Assembly (NCBI RefSeq): GCF_015207285.1
Contig: NZ_JADEXD010000065.1
Span: 1 to 33,116 of the forward strand
Source of the DNA: Tychonema sp. LEGE 07203
Lineage (GTDB): Bacteria > Cyanobacteriota > Cyanobacteriia > Cyanobacteriales > Microcoleaceae
Direction of reading: 5' to 3'
DNA length: 33,116 nt
Under the pieces are notes generated by a model. The model saw only the letters and a program-made list of their open reading frames with translations. It ran no database searches and was not told the origin of the DNA. The position numbers and the translations under genes were made by a program. Positions 7,124 to 17,300 of this stretch are shown here, one piece after another. Position 1 is the first letter of the stretch. Each line of letters begins with the position of its first letter.

Positions 7124-9820
7124 ATGTCTATTTCTCCTAAATTTCTCTCAGGCAGCCAAATCCGCGAAACCTTCCTGCAATTTTATGCCCAGCGGGGACA
7201 TAAAATTTTGCCCAGCGCTTCTTTGGTGCCGGAAGATCCGACAGTGTTGCTGACGATCGCCGGAATGCTGCAATTCAAGCCAATATTTTTGGGACAGCGC
7301 GCCGCCACTTCGCCGCGCGCCACAACTTCGCAAAAGTGCATCCGCACCAACGACATCGAAAACGTCGGCCGCACCGCCCGCCACCACACGTTTTTTGAGA
7401 TGTTGGGTAACTTTAGTTTTGGGGATTATTTCAAGAAACAGGCGATCGCCTGGGCTTGGGAACTTTCCACGGAAGTTTTCGGTTTACCTGCGTCCAATTT
7501 AGTTGTGAGTGTTTTCCGAGAAGATGACGAAGCTTTTGCGATTTGGCGCGATGAAATTGGCATTCCGGGCGATCGAATTCAACGCATGGGAGAAGCAGAC
7601 AATTTCTGGCAATCTGGCCCCACAGGCCCCTGCGGCCCTTGTTCCGAGATTTACTACGATTTTCATCCAGAAAGAGGCGACAATATCGATCTCGAAGATG
7701 ATAGCAGGTTTATCGAATTTTACAACCTGGTTTTCATGCAGTACAACAAAGATGCAGAGGGCAATTTAACACCGCTGCAAAATCAAAATATTGATACTGG
7801 AATGGGATTGGAACGGATGGCGCAAATCCTGCAGAAAGTCCCCAACAATTACGAAACAGATTTGATTTTTCCGATCGTCCAATCGGCGGCGGAAATTGCC
7901 GGAATTGATTACCACAATAGCGATGAAAAAGTCAAGGTTTCGCTGAAAGTAATTGGCGACCACATTCGGGCTGTGGTACACATGATTGCGGACGAAATTC
8001 GCGCGTCGAATGTTGGTCGGGGTTACATTTTGCGCCGGTTGATTCGGCGGGTGGTGCGCCACGGGCGGCTGATTGGAATTCAGGGCGAATTTACGGTGCG
8101 GGTGGCCGAAAGTGCGATCGCCCTTTCGGAAGCAGCGTATCCCAACGTGCGATCGCGCGAAGCTCAAATTAAGGCAGAATTGGCCAGGGAAGAAGCCCAG
8201 TTTCTCAAGACTTTGGAACGCGGAGAGAAGCTGCTGGAAGAAATTGTCAAAAAAGCTCTTGTGGAACAGGCGTCTCGCCTGTTGCTTTCTGGGGGCGGGC
8301 AAGATGCCCGCCCCACAGTAGAGATTTCTGGTCAAGATGCTTTCATGCTTTACGATACCTACGGTTTCCCCTTAGAACTGACACAAGAAATTGCTGAAGA
8401 ACAGGGAATTACTGTTGATTTAGACGGCTTTGAAACGGCGATGGAAGAACAGCAAACTCGCGCCAAAGAAGCTCATCAAACAATTGATTTGACAGTGCAA
8501 GGTTCCTTGGATAAATTAGCTGAAGCCATCCAGAAAACAGAATTTGTCGGTTATGCTGAATTATCTAGTTTAGCTGAAGTGGAAGTTATCTTAGTTGACG
8601 GTCAACCTGTGGAATCTGCAGAGGCGGGAACCGAGGTACAAATTGTGTTGAACCAAACGCCGTTTTATGCTGAATCCGGCGGACAAATTGGCGATCGAGG
8701 TTATTTGAAAAGCGGAGAAAATGGTGAGAGTTTGTTGGTGAGAGTTGATGACGTGAAGAAAGAATCGGATTTCTTCGTGCATTTCGGCTTGGTGGAACGG
8801 GGAACCTTGAAACTAAGCGATAAAATTACTGCAAAAATTGACAATAGCAGCCGCCGCCGAATTCAGGCCAACCACACAGCAACTCACTTATTACAATCAG
8901 CTTTGCGGCAAATTGTAGACGGTTCGATTTCCCAAGCTGGTTCTCTGGTATCGTCGGAAAGATTGCGGTTTGACTTCAATTCTCCCCGCGCTGTCACCGC
9001 AGAAGAGTTGCAGAAAATTGAGGATTTAATTAATAGTTGGATTGCTGAAGCCCACGCTGCAGAAGTTGCAGAAATGCCGATCGCCCAAGCGAGAGAAAAA
9101 GGCGCGACTGCGATGTTTGGCGAGAAGTACGGCGACGTGGTGCGGGTAATCGATTTTCCCGGCGTTTCGATGGAATTGTGCGGGGGGACTCACGTCAACA
9201 ATACCGCAGAAATCGGGCTGTTTAAGATTGTTTCGGAGGCTGGGGTTGCGGCTGGTACTCGCCGGATTGAGGCGGTTTCGGGCCAAGCTGTTTTGGATTA
9301 TTTGAATGTGCGAGACAGGGTTGTGCGCGATTTGGGCGATCGATTTAAGGCGAAGCCGGAAGAGTTACCCAACCGGATTACTAATTTGCAAAACGAGTTG
9401 AAGGATACTCAGAAGCAGTTGGCTGCTGTGAAGTCGGAATTGGCGATCGCAAAATCTGACCAGTTGTTAAATGCCGCTGAGGATCTCGGTGAATTCAAAA
9501 TCATTGTAGCTCAATTGGGTGATGTGGATACAGAAGCGCTGAAAACTGCGGCGGAAAGATTGCAGCAAAAGTTAGGAAATGCTGCGGTAGTTTTGGCCTC
9601 AATTCCTGAACCGGATAAGGTAAGTTTGGTGGCAGCTTTTAGTCCAGAAGTCAATAAGAAAGGATTGCAAGCTGGCAAGTTTATCGGGGGAATTGCTCAA
9701 CTTTGCGGCGGAAAAGGCGGCGGGCGGCCTAATTTGGCGCAAGCTGGCGGACGTGATGTTAGTAAGTTGCCGGAAGCGTTGGCATCTGCTCGCAATTTGT
9801 TAGTTGAAGGGTTGGGGTAA
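7124..9820 (+). CDS. alaS: Alanyl-tRNA synthetase
   Basis: AlaRS charges tRNA-Ala with alanine in the cytoplasm and clears mischarged Ser/Gly. The 898-aa protein starts SPKFLSGSQIRETFLQFYAQRGH, the class II core entry. The editing-domain zinc ligands are His584/His588 (NHTATH) and Cys686/His690 (CGGTH). It ends in a C-Ala domain with the Gly-rich signature QLCGGKGGGRPNLAQAGG. The start at 7124 fits the family N-terminus; an in-frame GTG at 7064 lies in the MITE edge and would add unrelated residues. No clear ribosome site is seen. About 20 extra residues (about 380-399) are encoded by a palindromic repeat lying in frame; the conserved motif GQDAFMLYDTYGFP resumes directly after it. The enzyme is probably still active because the reading frame and all key residues are intact. 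Confidence 0.97.
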   Translation: MSISPKFLSGSQIRETFLQFYAQRGHKILPSASLVPEDPTVLLTIAGMLQFKPIFLGQRAATSPRATTSQKCIRTNDIENVGRTARHHTFFEMLGNFSFGDYFKKQAIAWAWELSTEVFGLPASNLVVSVFREDDEAFAIWRDEIGIPGDRIQRMGEADNFWQSGPTGPCGPCSEIYYDFHPERGDNIDLEDDSRFIEFYNLVFMQYNKDAEGNLTPLQNQNIDTGMGLERMAQILQKVPNNYETDLIFPIVQSAAEIAGIDYHNSDEKVKVSLKVIGDHIRAVVHMIADEIRASNVGRGYILRRLIRRVVRHGRLIGIQGEFTVRVAESAIALSEAAYPNVRSREAQIKAELAREEAQFLKTLERGEKLLEEIVKKALVEQASRLLLSGGGQDARPTVEISGQDAFMLYDTYGFPLELTQEIAEEQGITVDLDGFETAMEEQQTRAKEAHQTIDLTVQGSLDKLAEAIQKTEFVGYAELSSLAEVEVILVDGQPVESAEAGTEVQIVLNQTPFYAESGGQIGDRGYLKSGENGESLLVRVDDVKKESDFFVHFGLVERGTLKLSDKITAKIDNSSRRRIQANHTATHLLQSALRQIVDGSISQAGSLVSSERLRFDFNSPRAVTAEELQKIEDLINSWIAEAHAAEVAEMPIAQAREKGATAMFGEKYGDVVRVIDFPGVSMELCGGTHVNNTAEIGLFKIVSEAGVAAGTRRIEAVSGQAVLDYLNVRDRVVRDLGDRFKAKPEELPNRITNLQNELKDTQKQLAAVKSELAIAKSDQLLNAAEDLGEFKIIVAQLGDVDTEALKTAAERLQQKLGNAAVVLASIPEPDKVSLVAAFSPEVNKKGLQAGKFIGGIAQLCGGKGGGRPNLAQAGGRDVSKLPEALASARNLLVEGLG
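8262..8320 (+). repeat. Twin-palindrome repeat inserted in frame in alaS
   Basis: Two adjacent hairpin-forming palindromes, AACAGGCGTCTCGCCTGTT (8264-8282) and one with arms GGGGCGGGCA / TGCCCGCCCC (about 8291-8314). They are translated as roughly EQASRLLLSGGGQDARPTV within AlaRS. Sequences of this type (GGCGGGCAAGATGCCCGCC) are familiar as intergenic repeats in filamentous cyanobacteria. Confidence 0.75.
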
Positions 9821-9839
9821 TTCATCCCGCGCCGAACCC

Positions 9840-9938
9840 AGAAACCGGGTTTTTTTCGACAATCATCGCCCAACACCCGAAAACTCCCAAAAACCCGGTT
9901 TCTTCTTCCCCGCGCCGAGCCCAGAAACCGGGTTTTTT
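9840..9938. repeat. Three GAAACCGGGTTT palindromic repeats between convergent genes
   Basis: Copies at 9840-9857, 9889-9904 and 9923-9938 in alternating orientation, so neighbouring copies can pair. GCGCCGA(A/G)CCCAGAAACCGG precedes copies 1 and 3, showing that a longer unit was duplicated. The 9821-10167 interval between the ends of alaS and tsaD otherwise shows nothing coding. These hairpins may end transcription from both sides. Confidence 0.8.
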
Positions 9939-10167
9939 CGACAATTATTTGTATCGTCCCGGTACTCTTTATACCACCGAATTTGTTATTACTTTTTTAC
10001 GATAATTTTGGGAGTTTAGGTGGCAAGAAAGTGATTTCACATAGGATTTGCGATCGCCAAAAAAATCACTGAGCTGTGGGACATTTAAATTGTATGTTCA
10101 GGGCGGGCCCGACACCCCACTCATTGTGAAGATTGTTTTTTAGATAAAATTTAAATGCCGCAACAGC

Positions 10168-11241
10168 TTAATGACTGCTGTACAATTGCATAACATCACT
10201 GACAGCCATGCGCGAATTTGCTCCTAAATTCAGCGGCGACTTGTGTCCTCGCTGCAAGTGTTCTGCCGCGGCACAGCCGATCATTGCTGCGTTGTCCGTA
10301 CAATATTTTAATGGCGGAAACAATACTCGGAAGTTGTGTTTGGTTGCTGCTGCTTGTAAGTTTTTTCGCAGTCCGCTGTTTGCTGCAACTCCGCCGCCGA
10401 CTGCAATTGTGCTGAGTCCGAAATCTAGGGCGCAGCCGATCGCCCTTTTTGTTAAACTCTTAGCTACTGTTTCCTGAAAACTCGCCGCAATATCATTAAT
10501 TGTAGAGGCAGCCAAAATGCCTTCGCCACCGGTATTAATATCTTGTTTTTTGAGCTTCTGCACTAATTGCAAAACTGCTGTTTTCAACCCGCTAAAACTA
10601 CTATCGTAGGGATGATAGCCACCTCCCGGCAGCGAAATTCTGCCTTCGGGCAGGGGGTATGCTTGGGGATTGCCAAGGGCTGCCAATTTGTCAATCAGCG
10701 GCCCGCCTGGATATCCTAGCTGCAAGAGTCGGGCGACTTTATCAAAAGCTTCACCGGCCGCATCGTCGCGTGTTTGTCCTACAGTTTCGTAAACGCCGCA
10801 ATCTTTGACATAAATTAAGCTGGTGTGTCCCCCGGAAACTAACAGGCACAAAAATGGCGGCTGCAAGTCGGGTTCGGTAAGGTAAGAGGCGTAGATGTGT
10901 CCTTCGAGGTGGTGGACGCCTAAAAAAGGTTTTTGGTGGACTATTGCTAAGGTTTTGGCTGCTGTGAGCCCGACTAACAATGCACCTACTAAACCGGGGG
11001 CACAAGTCGCTGCAATGCCGTCAATTTCTGACCAACTCAGGTTGGCTTCACTCAGACACTGGGCAATTACCTGATTTAGCATTTCGAGGTGACTGCGCGA
11101 AGCCACTTCGGGGACTACCCCACCATACTGCTCGTGGATTTTAATTTGTGATGCTACAACATTGCTGCAAATTTGACGATTCTTAACAATTGCTGCTGCT
11201 GTTTCGTCACAACTTGTTTCGATCGCGAAAATGGTTGCCAT
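10168..11241 (-). CDS. tsaD: tRNA N6-adenosine threonylcarbamoyltransferase (TsaD/Gcp/Kae1)
   Basis: TsaD transfers threonylcarbamoyl to A37 of ANN-decoding tRNAs, together with TsaB and TsaE. The 357-aa protein has the family start [15 protein letters not shown], the metal-binding HxxxH (His111 and His115 in HHLEGHIYA), the Gly-rich [14 protein letters not shown] and the late Asp in CTDNAAMIG. Its length is normal for a bacterial TsaD. It is convergent with alaS and divergent from psaF; a gcp-psaF neighbourhood is, to my knowledge, common in cyanobacteria. No strong ribosome site precedes the ATG. The assignment is secure. Confidence 0.97.
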   Translation of the reverse strand: MATIFAIETSCDETAAAIVKNRQICSNVVASQIKIHEQYGGVVPEVASRSHLEMLNQVIAQCLSEANLSWSEIDGIAATCAPGLVGALLVGLTAAKTLAIVHQKPFLGVHHLEGHIYASYLTEPDLQPPFLCLLVSGGHTSLIYVKDCGVYETVGQTRDDAAGEAFDKVARLLQLGYPGGPLIDKLAALGNPQAYPLPEGRISLPGGGYHPYDSSFSGLKTAVLQLVQKLKKQDINTGGEGILAASTINDIAASFQETVAKSLTKRAIGCALDFGLSTIAVGGGVAANSGLRKNLQAAATKHNFRVLFPPLKYCTDNAAMIGCAAAEHLQRGHKSPLNLGANSRMAVSDVMQLYSSH

Positions 11242-11577
11242 TAACTGGTAATTTTATTTGATAGGTTAGCTATTGCTAGCTTAACTAATTCGGAGCAAGT
11301 CCCCCGCTATACTTGTACTCAGGTTATAGCTAGCGGGAGCATCTGCCCCCGAAGGACAGGTCCGGGCGATCCCAGCGATGCAGGCTGTAGAATAACCTCG
11401 CAGTATTGCTAGCTCGCGCCCTGGCGGATCAAACGCGAATCCCTGATTTTATTGGTTTTGTCGCCTCAATGATGGAGAGTTTATACTCTCAGCAAGTGCG
11501 GCAATCTGGATTCGCGATCGGCAAGTTGAAATGCTTGTAAAAAAACTTATTGTTTTGTAACAAAAGGAAACAATTTC
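11242..11577. promoter_or_regulatory. Divergent tsaD/psaF promoter region
   Basis: 336 bp without a gene. It contains repeated GCTAGC motifs, a perfect inverted repeat GAGAGT-TTAT-ACTCTC at 11475-11490 that could be an operator for psaF, and two TTGTAA motifs 20 bp apart (11535 and 11555) close to the psaF start. A ribosome site AAGGA lies before the psaF ATG. No -10/-35 pair can be assigned with confidence. Confidence 0.45.
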
Positions 11578-12066
11578 ATGCGACGATTGTTTGCTGCAAT
11601 TTTAGTGGTTAGTCTGTGGATGAGTTTTGCTCCAGTTGCTTCGGCTTACAATTTGGTGCCGTGCAAGGACTCTCCCGCATTCCAAGAACTTGCTAAAAAT
11701 GCACGTTCGACAAATGGCGATCCGGCATCTGCCAAAGCGCGATTCGAGCGCTATTCTGCTGCAATGTGCGGCCCGGAAGGATACCCGCACTTAATCGTAG
11801 ACGGCAATTTGAGTTTCGCTGGCGACTTTTTGATTCCCAGCGCTCTGTTCTTGTATATCGCTGGTTGGATTGGTTGGGTAGGCCGCGCTTACTTGCAAGC
11901 AGCCAAAAAATCATCAAATCCAGAGGAAAAAGAGATTATTATCGACGTTCCTTTGGCAGTTAGCTGTATGCTGAGCGGCGTTTTGTGGCCTCTGGCTGCT
12001 GTCAAAGAAATCACCAGTGGTGAAATGTTTGCCAAGGACGACGAAATTACTGTTTCACCCCGCTAA
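11578..12066 (+). CDS. psaF: Photosystem I subunit III precursor (PsaF)
   Basis: PsaF is the lumen-exposed PSI subunit near the P700 donor side. The 162-aa precursor has a signal peptide ([16 protein letters not shown]...) with an Ala-Ser-Ala cleavage site near residue 23. The mature start is [12 protein letters not shown], with Cys in the conserved position (a second Cys in [13 protein letters not shown]), followed by hydrophobic segments around [20 protein letters not shown] and [20 protein letters not shown]. Length and motifs match cyanobacterial PsaF. psaJ follows after 113 bp, the usual psaFJ pair. It is read from an AAGGA ribosome site about 9 bases upstream. Confidence 0.98.
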   Translation: MRRLFAAILVVSLWMSFAPVASAYNLVPCKDSPAFQELAKNARSTNGDPASAKARFERYSAAMCGPEGYPHLIVDGNLSFAGDFLIPSALFLYIAGWIGWVGRAYLQAAKKSSNPEEKEIIIDVPLAVSCMLSGVLWPLAAVKEITSGEMFAKDDEITVSPR

Positions 12067-12179
12067 AATAGGGAAAGAAAGCAGCGCTAATAGCAAGCAG
12101 TTAACCAATTAACTGCAAGTGAGCAATTAGCGGTAGACCGAAAATTACCAACTGTCTCGAAGTTTCAGGAGCAGAATTC

Positions 12180-12308
12180 ATGCAATATTTTGTCAAGTTT
12201 CTTTCGACCGCGCCAGTATTGGCAATCCTCTGGATCTCAATCCAAGCTGCGGGTTTGATTGAATTTAACCGCTTTTTCCCAGACTTGCTTTTCCATCCGC
12301 TGCCGTAA
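12180..12308 (+). CDS. psaJ: Photosystem I subunit IX (PsaJ)
   Basis: A 42-aa single-helix membrane protein beginning [20 protein letters not shown] and ending [11 protein letters not shown], the typical PsaJ ending. PsaJ sits beside PsaF in PSI and helps position it and nearby chlorophylls. The helix spans about residues 7-27. An AGGAG ribosome site lies 8 bases before the ATG. The gene follows psaF on the same strand, so the two probably form one transcript. It is short enough to be missed by standard ORF length cut-offs. Confidence 0.96.
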   Translation: MQYFVKFLSTAPVLAILWISIQAAGLIEFNRFFPDLLFHPLP

Positions 12309-12347
12309 GATTTGAGCGAAATTAGGTCGCAAAATCTAGTAAAAAAG

Positions 12348-12414
12348 TTGAGAGTTTTGAGTTTTGAGTGATGAATTAAAGGTTAATTGAAAACTCAAAA
12401 ATCAAAACTCTCAA
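12348..12414 (+). terminator. Long inverted repeat after psaJ
   Basis: The arms TTGAGAGTTTTGAGTTTTGAG (12348-12368, written here without its last base) and its near-complement at 12394-12414 are separated by 25 bases. The hairpin is AT-rich, so it is a plausible but not classical terminator of the psaFJ transcript. Confidence 0.5.
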
Positions 12415-12520
12415 ACTCTATAGCCTTTATCAGAAATATGAGGTGGGCATGGGTTGGCGCAGGGCATGGGGCAAAGAGGGCATCGGGCATCGGCATTGGT
12501 TATTTGTATGGCCTCACCAA

Positions 12521-12591
12521 TAACAACTAACAACTAACAACTGACAACTGACAACTGACAACTGACTAATGACAACTGACTAATGACTAAT
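12521..12591. repeat. Heptamer tandem repeats (STRR) before the nitrilase gene
   Basis: Seven-base units CAACTAA, CAACTGA and CTAATGA are repeated about ten times, ending just before the next gene. These are short tandemly repeated repetitive sequences of a type known from filamentous cyanobacteria. Just upstream (about 12448-12500) is a GGGCAT-rich stretch. Confidence 0.85.
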
Positions 12592-12602
12592 ATTGTGAAT
12601 CG

Positions 12603-13415
12603 ATGAAGTCTTATCTCGCCGCAGCAATTCAAATGACTAGCTTGCCTGACCTGCAAAAAAATTTGGTACAGGCAGAGGAATTAATCGACCTGGCAGTGCG
12701 TCGGGGTGCGGAGTTAGTTTCCTTACCAGAAAATTTCTCGTTTATGGGAGAAGAGGAGGAGAAAATTGCTCAAGCAGAGACGATCGGACTCCAAAGCGAA
12801 AAATTCCTCAAAACGATGGCCCTGCGGTTCCAGGTAACGATTCTGGGCGGCGGGTTTCCGGTGCCGACCGAGAACGGGAAGGTATACAATACTTGTTTGC
12901 TGGTAGACCCAAACGGCAGCGAGTTGGCAAGGTACAAAAAAGTACATTTGTTCGATGTGAATGTGCCAGACGGCATTACTTACAGGGAATCGAGCACGGT
13001 GAAAGCTGGTGAAGATTTGCCGCAGGTTTATGTGTCGCCGGAGTTGGGGACGCTGGGACTTTCGGTGTGCTACGACGTGCGGTTCCCGGAAGTGTACAGG
13101 CATTTGTCACACAAGGGAGCTGATGTTTTGTTCGTGCCGGCGGCGTTTACGGCATACACGGGCAAGGATCACTGGAAGGTGTTGCTGCAAGCTAGGGCGA
13201 TCGAAAATACTTGTTACGCGATCGCCCCGGCACAGACTGGACACCACTACGGCCGCCGTCAAACTCACGGTCACGCGATGATTGTAGACCCTTGGGGTGC
13301 GGTTTTGGCGGATGCCGGAGAAGAACCGGGTGTGGCGATTGCAGAAATTAATCCCGATCGGCTAGAACAAGTCCGCCGCCAAATGCCATCGCTGCAACAC
13401 CGGGTTTTTATTTGA
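12603..13415 (+). CDS. Carbon-nitrogen hydrolase (Nit1-like amidase)
   Basis: A 270-aa nitrilase-superfamily amidohydrolase. The catalytic triad is readable as Glu43 (LPENF), Lys113 (KKVHLFD) and Cys156 (SVCYDVRFPE). The sequence around Cys and the late NTCYAIAPAQTGHH stretch are typical of the Nit/NitFhit branch, whose members act as omega-amidase or deaminated-glutathione amidase in metabolite repair. The substrate here cannot be settled from sequence. It is cytoplasmic, with no signal peptide. The ATG lies right after the heptamer repeats and has no clear ribosome site. A 10-bp perfect hairpin follows the stop. Confidence 0.92.
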   Translation: MKSYLAAAIQMTSLPDLQKNLVQAEELIDLAVRRGAELVSLPENFSFMGEEEEKIAQAETIGLQSEKFLKTMALRFQVTILGGGFPVPTENGKVYNTCLLVDPNGSELARYKKVHLFDVNVPDGITYRESSTVKAGEDLPQVYVSPELGTLGLSVCYDVRFPEVYRHLSHKGADVLFVPAAFTAYTGKDHWKVLLQARAIENTCYAIAPAQTGHHYGRRQTHGHAMIVDPWGAVLADAGEEPGVAIAEINPDRLEQVRRQMPSLQHRVFI

Positions 13416-13418
13416 AGG

Positions 13419-13446
13419 AATTTTGAGATTAATTGGTCTCAAAATT
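13419..13446 (+). terminator. Perfect 10-bp hairpin after the nitrilase gene
   Basis: AATTTTGAGA - 8-base loop - TCTCAAAATT. No long T run follows, so it may be an mRNA 3' stabiliser or a weak terminator. Confidence 0.5.
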
Positions 13447-13583
13447 TCGGTTTCCGTCAGGCAAAAAGTCTAAATAATTTTGAGCCAAACATATTGTTTA
13501 ATGAAGGTTCAATGACCGTGCAGTTCTGCTAAAAGGAGAATTGGCGAAAGTAGAATTGCACGAAATGCGTCTTTTTTGGAGAA

Positions 13584-14102
13584 ATGAAACACACTCTTTC
13601 GGTTTTAGTTGAAGATGAAGCGGGTGTCCTCACTCGAATTGCTGGTTTGTTTGCCCGTCGGGGTTTTAATATTGAAAGTCTGGCCGTCGGCCCGGCGGAG
13701 CAAGTGGGAGTGTCTCGGATTACGATGGTTGTACCCGGAGACGATCGAGTGATCGAACAGTTGACCAAGCAACTGTACAAGTTGATTAACGTGCTCAAAG
13801 TTCAGGATATAACGGAAGTTCCCTGTGTGGAACGGGAGTTGATGTTGCTGAAAGTTAATGCCGCTAGCGGGACGCGATCGGAGATTATTGAGTTAGCTCA
13901 GATTTTTAGAGCGCGAGTGGTGGATATTGGTGATGATACGCTGACTTTGGAAGTTGTCGGAGATCCGGGTAAAATGGTGGCAATTGTCCAAGTTCTGAAT
14001 AAATTTGGGATTAAGGAAATTGCTCGGACTGGAAAAATTGCCCTGACGCGGGAGTCGGGGGTAAATACCGAGTTTCTCAAGTCTTTGGAAGCAAAAGTTT
14101 GA
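13584..14102 (+). CDS. ilvN: Acetolactate synthase small (regulatory) subunit
   Basis: The regulatory subunit of acetohydroxyacid synthase, the first common enzyme of Val/Leu/Ile synthesis. It binds valine and activates the catalytic subunit. The 172-aa protein has an N-terminal ACT domain ([30 protein letters not shown]) up to about residue 77 and the family C-terminal domain (about 83-160, including [16 protein letters not shown]). Length is normal. A GGAG ribosome site lies just before the ATG (13578-13581). The catalytic subunit gene is not in this window. It is convergent with the GGDEF/EAL gene. Confidence 0.97.
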   Translation: MKHTLSVLVEDEAGVLTRIAGLFARRGFNIESLAVGPAEQVGVSRITMVVPGDDRVIEQLTKQLYKLINVLKVQDITEVPCVERELMLLKVNAASGTRSEIIELAQIFRARVVDIGDDTLTLEVVGDPGKMVAIVQVLNKFGIKEIARTGKIALTRESGVNTEFLKSLEAKV

Positions 14103-14303
14103 GTCATTAGTCATTAGTCATTAGTCACTAGTCTTTGGTAATTGGTAATTGGTAATGAGAAATCAAAAGTTAAAACTTAAAACATTCTTTCTGACTAATG
14201 GCTGCTGACTAATAGCTACTAACTAATGACTAATGACTAATGACTGCTGACAACTGACAACTGACTACTGACAACTGACTGCTGACTGCTGACTATTGAC
14301 TAA
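14103..14303. repeat. Heptamer repeats (STRR) filling the ilvN / GGDEF-EAL gap
   Basis: Runs of TCATTAG, GGTAATT, CTAATGA, CAACTGA and CTGCTGA units at 14103-14156 and about 14195-14303. They occupy nearly the whole space between two convergent genes. The CAACTGA/CTAATGA units are the same as those at 12521-12591. Confidence 0.85.
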
Positions 14304-17300
14304 TTACCATTCTGGTTGACTTTCTATCAAAAGAGTAGCTGCAATAGTATCTAGCGGCTTTGAGAAAAAGTATCCCTGTCCGTATTCGCATTGCAGCGCT
14401 CTGAGCAAATTAAGCTGTTCGATGGTTTCTATTCCTTCAGCAATTACGTCCATACCTAAATGACTGGCTAAAATTAAAATAGTCTGTACGATGGCTTCGT
14501 TTCCTTCATCTTCAGTCATGCGGCTGACAAAAGCTCGATCGATCTTTAAAGCATCAGTTGGAAAAGTGTGCAGGCGGCTCAAAGAAGAATAGCCAGTGCC
14601 GAAATCGTCAATGTATAATTGAATTTCTAAACTTTTCAATTGGGCGAGGGTAGCGGCTGCCGATTCGGCATTGTCCATGATGACACCTTCAGTGATTTCT
14701 AATTTTAAAGTGCGGGGATCGAGCTGAGTTTCGTCTAAAATTCCTCTCAGGCGATCGATTAAATCCGGCTGTTTGAATTGTTCGTTAGAAAGATTGACGC
14801 TGACAGTCAACGGCGGATTGGCTGGGAAATTTTGGTGCCACTGGTGGATCTGACGGCAAGCCGATCCCATCATCCACCAACCAATAGGTACAATCAATTT
14901 AGTTTCTTCTGCAACTAAAATAAACTCGCCGGGAGATACTAAACCCCGCAGCGGGTGATACCACCGCAGCAGCGCTTCAAAACCGCTGATCGTACCGCTC
15001 GTTAGAGAGACTATGGGCTGGTAGTAAAGCCGAAATTCCTGGGAGTCGAGAGCGCGCCGCAAATCGTTTTCCAGTTGCAAAAGGGCGACGGCGCGAGTGT
15101 GCATACTTAAGTCAAAAACTTCGTGGCGAGCTTTGCCCAATCCCTTAGCGTGATACATGGCAGCATCTGCATCTCGCAGCAGTTCTTCTGGTCGATCGTA
15201 CAACATTTGGAACGGAACCTTGGGAACAGGAGACTCGGAAGAGAAGCCAGACAAAGAAGTTGGTCGATCGACCTTTCCCAAATTTTCTGAGTTTGACAGT
15301 TCGCTGCTTTCCTCGGAATGCGGAGGCAAACCAGAACAAACAATGCCAATGCTAGCACTGCTAAAAACTTGATATTCGTTGAGGTAAAAAGGCTCTGCCA
15401 GTTCCGCTTGCACTCGTTCGGCAATCTGGATCGCATCCTCAGTATTTTTGATATTTTCCAACAAAATAGCGAATTCGTCGCCGCCGAGACGGGCAACGGT
15501 ATCCCCAGCGCGCAAACAGGTTTCCAGGCGCTGCGCGATCGCGACTAGCAAGCAATCGCCCACTAAATGCCCCAAACTGTCGTTCACAACCTTAAAGCGG
15601 TCGAGATCGATAAACAGCACCGCAAACAAAACCTCGGGACGGCGTTTTGAAAGCTCGATCGCGTGTCCCAAGCGATCCAGAAATAAAGCTCGGTTGGGCA
15701 AACCCGTCAGCGTATCGTGCAAAGCATCGTGTACTAACTTCTCTTCTGCTATTTTGCGGAGGGTGATATCTTCAACAGTACCTTCGTAATAAAGTAAATT
15801 GTCGTCAGCGTCGCGAACAGCCCGGCCGTTTTCGGAAACCCAGATGGTGGTGCCGTCAGCGCGGTACACTTGGGACTCGAACTCTGACACGCAACCGTGT
15901 TTTTCGATCGCGCGCAAAAACTCGACGCGGCGGTTGGGATCGACGTAGAGTTGGCGATCTATATTGTGGATGTTTGCGATCAGTTCCGCGGCCGACTCGT
16001 AGCCGTAAATTCTCGCCAAAGCAGGGTTAGCGCTGAGGTAGCGCCCGTCGGGAGTTGTCTGAAAAATTCCCTCGATCGCATTTTCAAAAATGCTGCGGTA
16101 TTTCTCCTCGGCTTGTTGCAGCGCGAATTCAGCCTGTTTGCGATCGCTGATATCGGTTAGCGTGCCGAGAAAGCCCAGAACATCACCGCTAGTGGCAATT
16201 TCCGGCACTGCTTGCCAAAATACCCAAATTGTGGAGTCGCCGTTGCAAAAGCGGTACTCCAACTTACAAGGCAACTTATTTTTGACAGCGCCATACCACT
16301 TGCTCAAAACGATCTCGCGGTCTTCGGGATGCAAACTCTGGGTCCAACCTTCGCCCAGTGCCTGCGGTGCCGACTGTCCCGCCATCTCCAAAAATCGCTC
16401 GTTGACGTAAAAACAATCTCCAGCCGCGTCAGCGCGAAAAATCCCCACAGGCAGGATTTTTGCCAAGGTGTAATAGCGATATTCGCTTTCTAACAGGGCG
16501 CTGTCAGCTACTTTAGTCTCCGTGATGTCAAACATCGCACCTTGAAGGATGACGGACTTGCTTGCTGCGTCGCGAACTGCGATGGCTCGATCGCGGAACC
16601 AGACGACTCGACCGTTGCGGGCGATCGCGCGGTATTCTGAAACCAGCGGTGCATCGCCAAAAATATCTTCTGAGCCGCTAAATTTCTGTGTGGCGTTTTC
16701 CACCAACACCCGAGCGCGGTCTTCTGGGTGAACGAGTTTCAGCCACAAATCGGGGTCTGCCCTCCACTCAGCTACAGAATAACCCAGAAAAGTCTCGATT
16801 TGCGGGCTGATATAAAGTTTGGCAGCCGTGCGGTTGAGGGGAGAAATGTAGGTGACAGCCGGCATTTGTTCTACCAGGGCGCAGTATTTTGCTTCTACCG
16901 TGGACAGCGCTGATTCTAGGCGCTGCCGCTCTAATTCGGCGGCGGCCCGTGCGGCAAAGATCCTGAGAATTAGTCGGAATTTAGTTAAAGATGTTTCTAT
17001 CAGAGGTCGATCGTCGAAAATACAAATAATGCCCAAAGGTTCGCCGTAACAGTTTTTGAGCAGGGCTCCTAGGAAACTGCGCGCACCCGCAGCTACCGCT
17101 CTGCGGTCTTGTGGGAAGGCTTCCACCAGGCCGTCCGGACAGGAGTACATTGCCTGCTGGAACACCAGCATTTCGGGAGTGTTGGCGGTGTCGCACTCAA
17201 AATTTGGCTGTTGCTGTCCGCCGCTCCAAAAACTGAGCACTTGCAATTTATCGGGAATTGCATCGCTGCGTTCGATCGACTTAATCGACTTGGCCGCCAA

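Noticed and set aside
7766..8335. Minus-strand frame of 189 codons within alaS
   Set aside because: Antisense shadow of a conserved gene, with low-complexity composition and no ribosome site.
11535..11560. RpaB (HLR1-type) site before psaF
   Set aside because: TTGTAA occurs twice, but 20 bp apart rather than the close spacing expected for the motif.
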